Origin: Sulfurovum sp.
GTDB lineage: Bacteria > Campylobacterota > Campylobacteria > Campylobacterales > Sulfurovaceae
Direction of reading: 5' to 3'
Length of the DNA: 9,150 bases
Assembly (NCBI GenBank): GCA_015661795.1
Contig: DQVJ01000300.1
Coordinates: 1 to 9,150, forward strand
Under the pieces are notes generated by a model, which saw only the letters and a program-made list of their open reading frames with translations, made no database searches and had not been told where the DNA came from. The translations under genes and the position numbers were made by a program. Shown in pieces: positions 5,446 to 9,150 of the stretch. Within the stretch, counting starts at the first letter, position 1; each line of letters starts with the position of its first letter.

Positions 5446-6212
5446 TGATAAAAGTAGGAATTGTAGGTAGTACAGGAAGAATGGGTGAACACCTTATTAA
5501 TAATGTTTTAGAGAATGAGGATTTCACACTTAGTGCTTTACATGTCTTTGATGAACTTAAGATATCTGTACCAGAAGATGTATTGATTACAAACAGTATG
5601 AAAGCTTTGCTCGAAGTATGTGACGTGGTGATAGACTTTTCTGCACCAGCTGCAACTGAAGAACTGTGTGAAGAAGCTTTAAAAAATCCTACGGCACTTG
5701 TGATAGCAACAACAGGATTTACTACACACCAGCAAAACCTTTTAACAGAAGCTTCTCAGGAAATGCCTGTACTGTATTCTTCAAACATGTCAGCGGGTAT
5801 TGCACTTTTAAAACAATTGGTGGAAAAAGTATCAGCTACACTTCAAGATTTTGATATAGAAATTGTCGAACAGCATCATAAACATAAAGTGGATGCACCA
5901 AGTGGTACAGCACTTACTTTGGGCGAGTTTGCGGCCAAAGGTCGTGGCTTGGATTTGGATGCGGTACGTGTCAGTGGTAGAGATGGTCAAATAGGTGCTA
6001 GAACCAAAGATGAGATAGCTGTCATGGCACTTCGTGGCGGTGACATCGTAGGACGCCATACAGTGGGTTTTTATAATGATGGTGAGTTTTTAGAGTTAAA
6101 CCATACAGCAACATCACGGGAAACATTTTCAAAAGGTGCTATTAGAGCAGCAAAGTGGTTGGTCAACCAAGAGAGTGGGTTATACTCGATTAATGACTGT
6201 TTAGGAATATAA
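5445..6212 (+). CDS. dapB: 4-hydroxy-tetrahydrodipicolinate reductase
   Basis: Cytosolic enzyme of the diaminopimelate/lysine pathway that reduces 4-hydroxy-tetrahydrodipicolinate with NAD(P)H, feeding peptidoglycan and lysine. The 255-residue protein has the Rossmann loop GSTGRMG at 8-14, ATTGF at 88-92, SSNMSAGI at 112-119, and the catalytic signature EQHHKHKVDAPSGTA at 142-156, in which His144 and Lys148 match E. coli His159 and Lys163. It is slightly shorter than the E. coli enzyme (273), mostly from a compact loop after the nucleotide-binding domain. The start ATG overlaps the trxB stop as TAATG, with AGGAG 8 bases upstream, indicating translational coupling. purF follows after one base. 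A dapB-purF pair also occurs in C. jejuni as I recall; its attachment to trxB is not the arrangement there. Confidence 0.96.
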   Translation: MIKVGIVGSTGRMGEHLINNVLENEDFTLSALHVFDELKISVPEDVLITNSMKALLEVCDVVIDFSAPAATEELCEEALKNPTALVIATTGFTTHQQNLLTEASQEMPVLYSSNMSAGIALLKQLVEKVSATLQDFDIEIVEQHHKHKVDAPSGTALTLGEFAAKGRGLDLDAVRVSGRDGQIGARTKDEIAVMALRGGDIVGRHTVGFYNDGEFLELNHTATSRETFSKGAIRAAKWLVNQESGLYSINDCLGI

Positions 6213-6213
6213 A

Positions 6214-7587
6214 ATGTGTGCAATAGTCGGTGTATTTGGTGCAAAAAAAGCTTCAACTGTAGCATATTATTCTCTTTTTTCTATGCAACATCGTGGTCAA
6301 GAAGCCACTGGTATTTCTGTGGCAAATGGAGAAAAAATTGCTATATATAAAAAAAGAGGTATGGTTGCAGATGTTTTTTCACAAGAGACACTAGACAAAC
6401 TTGAAGGTTCGTGTGCGGTAGGGCATAACCGTTACTCAACCGCAGGGTCGGAGTCCGCAGGTGATGCACAACCAGTATTTGCAAAATATAAATTAGGAGA
6501 AATCTCCGTTGTGCACAATGGAAACTTGATTAATAAACTTGAAGTACGTCAGGCACTAATTGATAAAGGAGCCATTTTCCAAACTGATATGGATACAGAA
6601 AATATTATACATCTGATAGCAAAATCTGACAAAGATGCTTTGGAAGATCGTATTAAAGATATGCTGAGTAAGATTGAAGGTGCATACTGCTTGGCAATTC
6701 AAAGTCGTAAAAAAATGTTTGTCATCCGTGATAGATTTGGTATTCGTCCATTGAGTTTGGGAAAACTCAAAGAAGGTGGATATATTGTTGCCTCTGAGAC
6801 CTGTGCTTTTGAACTTGTTGGTGCTGAATACATACGAGATGTAGAACCTGGTGAGATGCTTATTTTTGAAGAAGGGAAAGAGCCACAATCTCAAATGGTA
6901 TTTGACAACGTTGACTTTCATCCCTGTGCCTTTGAATATATTTATTTTGCACGACCAGATAGTATCATTGATGGTAAGAATGTCTATGAAATGCGGTTAA
7001 AAATGGGTAAAAGGCTTGCCCAAGAGACACCAGCGAAGATTGATCTAGTGTTACCTGTACCAGACTCTGGTGTAGCAGCAGCTCGTGGTTATGCCGAGGG
7101 TTTAGGAGTACCATTTGAAATGGGAATTGTACGTAACCACTATGTTGGACGTACATTTATTGAGCCAACGCAAGAGATTCGTGATTTAAAAGTAAAACTC
7201 AAACTTTCTCCCATTAGACATTTGATAGAAGGTAAAAGTGTTGCGATTATTGATGACTCCTTAGTACGAGGAACAACCTCCAAGCAGATAGTGCGTATGC
7301 TTAAAGATGCTGGTGCCAAAGAGGTGCATATGCGTATTGCAGCCCCTGAAATAAAGTTTCCTTGTCGCTATGGGATAGACACCCCAACAAAAGATGAGTT
7401 GATTTCAACCAAATATACACCTGAAGAGATAGCAGCCAATATGGGTGCAGATTCACTTGGTTTTTTGTCTATCGAGGGATTAAAAGAATCTCTGGGTACA
7501 GAGCGAAATTATTCACTTGTAAGTTTTGATGGAAAGTATTTTGCAGGGGGTAATGCAGAGAGTCCAGGTTGTGCAGGTGGCTGCTAG
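6214..7587 (+). CDS. purF: Amidophosphoribosyltransferase (glutamine PRPP amidotransferase)
   Basis: First committed enzyme of purine synthesis; makes phosphoribosylamine from PRPP and glutamine. Cys2 follows the initiator Met and becomes the N-terminal nucleophile, so no propeptide is present, unlike B. subtilis. The glutaminase half shows HRGQEATGI at 26-34, HNRYST at 71-76 and HNGNL at 101-105. The transferase half has the flexible YVGRTFI loop near 310 and the PRPP loop IIDDSLVRGTTS at 345-356. The enzyme is 457 residues, closer to the B. subtilis type than the E. coli one. Cys238 and Cys384 align with two of the four B. subtilis [4Fe-4S] ligands, but the CxxC pair is replaced by Ser434 and Ser437, and the extreme C-terminus carries a new PGCAGGC (Cys453, Cys457). 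AGGA lies 7 bases before the ATG. It ends the trxB-dapB-purF run. Confidence 0.96.
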   Translation: MCAIVGVFGAKKASTVAYYSLFSMQHRGQEATGISVANGEKIAIYKKRGMVADVFSQETLDKLEGSCAVGHNRYSTAGSESAGDAQPVFAKYKLGEISVVHNGNLINKLEVRQALIDKGAIFQTDMDTENIIHLIAKSDKDALEDRIKDMLSKIEGAYCLAIQSRKKMFVIRDRFGIRPLSLGKLKEGGYIVASETCAFELVGAEYIRDVEPGEMLIFEEGKEPQSQMVFDNVDFHPCAFEYIYFARPDSIIDGKNVYEMRLKMGKRLAQETPAKIDLVLPVPDSGVAAARGYAEGLGVPFEMGIVRNHYVGRTFIEPTQEIRDLKVKLKLSPIRHLIEGKSVAIIDDSLVRGTTSKQIVRMLKDAGAKEVHMRIAAPEIKFPCRYGIDTPTKDELISTKYTPEEIAANMGADSLGFLSIEGLKESLGTERNYSLVSFDGKYFAGGNAESPGCAGGC

Positions 7588-7609
7588 ATTTACACTAATG
7601 ATTTAATTT

Positions 7610-7645
7610 AGAGAGGAAAGTATTATTTTTTCCTTCCCTCTTTTT
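7610..7645 (+). terminator. Probable terminator of the trxB-dapB-purF transcript
   Basis: AGAG-(A)-GGAA (7610-7618) pairs with TTCC-CTCT (7634-7641) around a 15-base, T-rich loop and is followed by TTTTT (7641-7645) on the + strand. The 3' arm lies within the last codons of the convergent hisIE gene. The stem is modest, so this is likely rather than certain. Confidence 0.4.
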
Positions 7646-8288
7646 CCACTATTCCAGACATCCCAAACCTTCTAGCGAGTTCTTGTTTGACTCTGTCTGG
7701 AGAGATATCCCGGTACCCTAGCCCCACTAAGGTATGGTAGAGCAAGTCAGCAGATTCATAAATGACTTGCTCATCACTTTCCTCGTTGATAGCAGTACAT
7801 ACTTCATCTGCCTCTTCACGGATTTTACTAAGCATAAGACTTTTATCATCAAGCAGTTTTTTTGTCCATGATTTTTGTTCTTTAGGAGCATTTTTACGTT
7901 CAAGTATCGTATGATAGAGTGTATCTACTACACCATAGATAGTCTCTGTATCTATTTCTTTTTCCAAGATGATTTTATCTTTCAGTACAGAGGTGAAAAA
8001 ACAACTTTTAGTCCCCGTGTGACATGCCACACCATTTTGTTTTATTTTGAGTATGATAGTATCAGCATCGCAGTCTAGGAGTATATCTTGTACTTCTTGT
8101 GTATGCGAGGAACTTTCACCTTTTTTCCATATACGTTGTTTGCTACGGCTGAAATAATGGGCAAATCCTGTAGAGAGCGTAAGTCTATAAGCCTCTTCAT
8201 TCATATAAGCCAACATCAGTACTTCAGAAGTTTCATTGTCTTGAGCTATTGCAGGGATAAGTGGGTTTTTCTTCCAGTTTATGGTCAT
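7623..8288 (-). CDS. hisIE: Bifunctional phosphoribosyl-AMP cyclohydrolase / phosphoribosyl-ATP pyrophosphatase
   Basis: Cytosolic enzyme for steps two and three of histidine synthesis. With this start it is 221 residues. The N-terminal HisI domain has SRSKQRIWKKGESSSH from residue 47, the metal-binding DCDAD at 72-76, and Cys73, Cys89 and Cys96, whose 16 and 7 spacings match the zinc cysteines of the archaeal HisI structure. The C-terminal HisE domain (about 115-215) is an all-alpha MazG-like pyrophosphatase with KIREEADEV (Glu158, Glu159, Glu162) and ESADLLYH (Glu178, Asp181). Two ATG codons are adjacent on the - strand. GGAG is 3 bases from the first (8291) and 6 from the second (8288), so the second is preferred. 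No other his genes are in the window. It converges on purF and follows the SPFH gene after a structured gap. Confidence 0.95.
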   Translation of the reverse strand: MTINWKKNPLIPAIAQDNETSEVLMLAYMNEEAYRLTLSTGFAHYFSRSKQRIWKKGESSSHTQEVQDILLDCDADTIILKIKQNGVACHTGTKSCFFTSVLKDKIILEKEIDTETIYGVVDTLYHTILERKNAPKEQKSWTKKLLDDKSLMLSKIREEADEVCTAINEESDEQVIYESADLLYHTLVGLGYRDISPDRVKQELARRFGMSGIVEKEGRKK

Positions 8289-8315
8289 CATTTACTCCAT
8301 TGTTTGGATTTTTTT

Positions 8316-8350
8316 ACTCTCAACTTGATAGGCTAATCTGAGTTGGGAGT
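8316..8350 (-). promoter_or_regulatory. Stem-loop in the hisIE leader
   Basis: ACTCTCAACT (8316-8325) pairs with AGTTGGGAGT (8341-8350) over ten positions, one a G-T wobble, with a 15-base loop. On the - strand it precedes an A-run and the hisIE ribosome site; there is no T-run, so it is not a standard terminator of the upstream SPFH gene. It could stabilise or regulate the hisIE message, or be a factor-dependent processing point. Confidence 0.4.
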
Positions 8351-8366
8351 GTATAGAATAGGTATA

Positions 8367-8392
8367 CATCCATGGGTTAGACCCAAAGGATG
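8367..8392 (-). repeat. Second hairpin between the SPFH gene and hisIE
   Basis: CATCC-a-TGGGT (8367-8377) pairs with ACCCA-aa-GGATG (8381-8392) around TAG, ten pairs with a small internal loop. It lies 24 bases after the SPFH stop codon on the - strand and lacks a T-run. It may protect the 3' end of the SPFH message. Confidence 0.35.
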
Positions 8393-8415
8393 ATATTGAA
8401 ATATTGAAGGCTGTG

Positions 8416-9150
8416 TTATTGTTCTGCAGTGATTGTTGCAGCTTTTTGTCCTCTTCCTTTGGAATCTACCCAGATGTTAGGTACTGCACCACCAGGGGTA
8501 AGAAAGATCTGTGCATCTCTATTCACTTTAAGCGCTTCATTGAATTTTCCTTGGGTCTTGATTTGCTCAAGTTGGAGAAGTTCTGCTGTCAATGAACTTG
8601 AGATAAGCATATTGGCTTTGGCTTGCTCTTGCGCTTCTATACGAATTTTGTCTGCCTCACCTTGTGCTTCAATACGGTTTCTTTCCGCCTCACCTTTTGC
8701 AACTTCAGCAGCTCTTTGTGCTTGCTGTTTTGCTTTCTCTTTTTCTTGTTCTGCAATGGTTACTTCTTGTTTCGCTATTTGCACTCTTTCAATTTGATCT
8801 TTAATCTTTGGAGGAAGGTTAATGGTTCTAAGTTCAACAGATGTCAGTACCACTGGCTGATTAGGGAGTTCATCTACACTCGCTTTGACTTTTGTTTCTA
8901 TGGCTGATGCAATTTCATTACGCATTTCAGGTAGTTGTTCGGCTGTATATTGCCCAACCACATCACGTACGACTTCCCTAACTTTTGAATTTATAATTTT
9001 TTCTTCCCAACTCGAACCCCATTTTTCAATGGTTGCAGGAGCTGACTCCGCTTTAAGGCGATATTGCACTGCAATGTCAATATTGACGGTAAGACCTCTT
9101 TTATCAAGTACAGAAATGGCAGGGTTTCTTCGTAGACCACCTTCAAAACC
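8416..9150 (-). CDS. SPFH/Band 7 (prohibitin-like) family protein, N-terminal part outside window
   Basis: The - strand frame stays open to the window edge, so only the last 244 residues are present; a GTG at 9069 is internal, not a start. Visible are the end of the SPFH domain (LDKRGLTVNIDIAVQYRL to about residue 110, ending SVELRTINLPPKIKDQI), then a long charged coiled coil (about 118-180) rich in Ala, Glu, Gln and Lys, including two near-identical 11-residue repeats at 153-163 and 164-174, then a Gly/Pro-containing tail (LTPGGAVPNIWV). The wording is prohibitin/HflC-like. Family members are membrane-anchored by an N-terminal helix, form large rings, and scaffold membrane microdomains or control FtsH-type proteases. 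The anchor would lie beyond the window. The role here is inferred from family only. hisIE follows on the same strand 124 bases downstream. Confidence 0.9.
   Translation of the reverse strand, partial: GFEGGLRRNPAISVLDKRGLTVNIDIAVQYRLKAESAPATIEKWGSSWEEKIINSKVREVVRDVVGQYTAEQLPEMRNEIASAIETKVKASVDELPNQPVVLTSVELRTINLPPKIKDQIERVQIAKQEVTIAEQEKEKAKQQAQRAAEVAKGEAERNRIEAQGEADKIRIEAQEQAKANMLISSSLTAELLQLEQIKTQGKFNEALKVNRDAQIFLTPGGAVPNIWVDSKGRGQKAATITAEQ

Noticed and set aside
6556..6921. A 121-codon open frame on the - strand inside purF
   Set aside because: It lies wholly opposite strongly conserved PurF coding sequence, its translation resembles no family, and no ribosome site precedes it.
8292..8415. 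T-box or attenuator upstream of hisIE
   Set aside because: No T-box sequence, no run of His codons in a small leader frame, and no terminator with a T-run.
8429..8797. A 122-codon open frame on the + strand opposite the SPFH gene, rich in Cys, Ser and Ala
   Set aside because: The composition is the mirror of the Ala/Glu-rich coiled coil on the other strand; it is a shadow frame.
9067..9069. GTG as the start of the SPFH gene
   Set aside because: The frame continues open to the window edge and the upstream residues (LDKRGLTVNIDIA) are typical SPFH-domain sequence, so the codon is an internal valine.

Overview
The window is AT-rich, densely coding DNA with short gaps. It most likely comes from a chromosome of a free-living member of the Campylobacterota (epsilonproteobacteria), something like Sulfurovum or Sulfurimonas. 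The main evidence is the order aminotransferase - hom - yraN - trxA - trxB followed by dapB - purF. As I recall, Campylobacter jejuni keeps the same genes as two blocks (Cj0150c-Cj0146c and Cj0197c-Cj0196c), and Helicobacter pylori keeps hom-yraN-trxA-trxB. Other support: promoters with a clear TATAAT -10 box and a poor -35 box, ribosome binding sites of the AAGGA type, and many AT-rich dyads. The genus is an inference; the phylum is fairly safe.

Layout. Positions 1-2183 (+ strand): the 3' end of a PLP aminotransferase overlaps hom (homoserine dehydrogenase), and yajQ follows. Positions 2184-2303: a convergent gap with two hairpins. Positions 2304-2555 (- strand): a small Cys/His-rich protein. 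Positions 2556-2742: a divergent promoter region. Positions 2743-3910 (+): yraN and a phytanoyl-CoA dioxygenase-like gene. Positions 3911-4036: a gap with two strong dyads. Positions 4037-7587 (+): trxA, trxB, dapB and purF; the last three are almost without gaps. Positions 7623-9150 (- strand): hisIE, preceded by a structured 124-base leader, and the 3' part of an SPFH/prohibitin-like membrane protein gene that runs off the window.

How the genes fit together. Most are housekeeping biosynthesis: the aspartate family (homoserine dehydrogenase for threonine/methionine, DapB for lysine and diaminopimelate), purines (PurF), histidine (HisIE), and the thioredoxin/thioredoxin reductase couple. The less ordinary parts are the genes sitting inside the conserved hom-yraN-trxA order (yajQ, the small Cys/His protein and the 2-oxoglutarate oxygenase-like gene), the dyads in front of trxA and the small protein gene, and a PurF that appears to have lost two of four expected Fe-S ligands while carrying a new pair of cysteines at its C-terminus. 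I saw no RNA genes, CRISPR arrays, insertion sequences or phage genes, and no clear unknown multi-gene system. No gap without a gene exceeds 190 bases.
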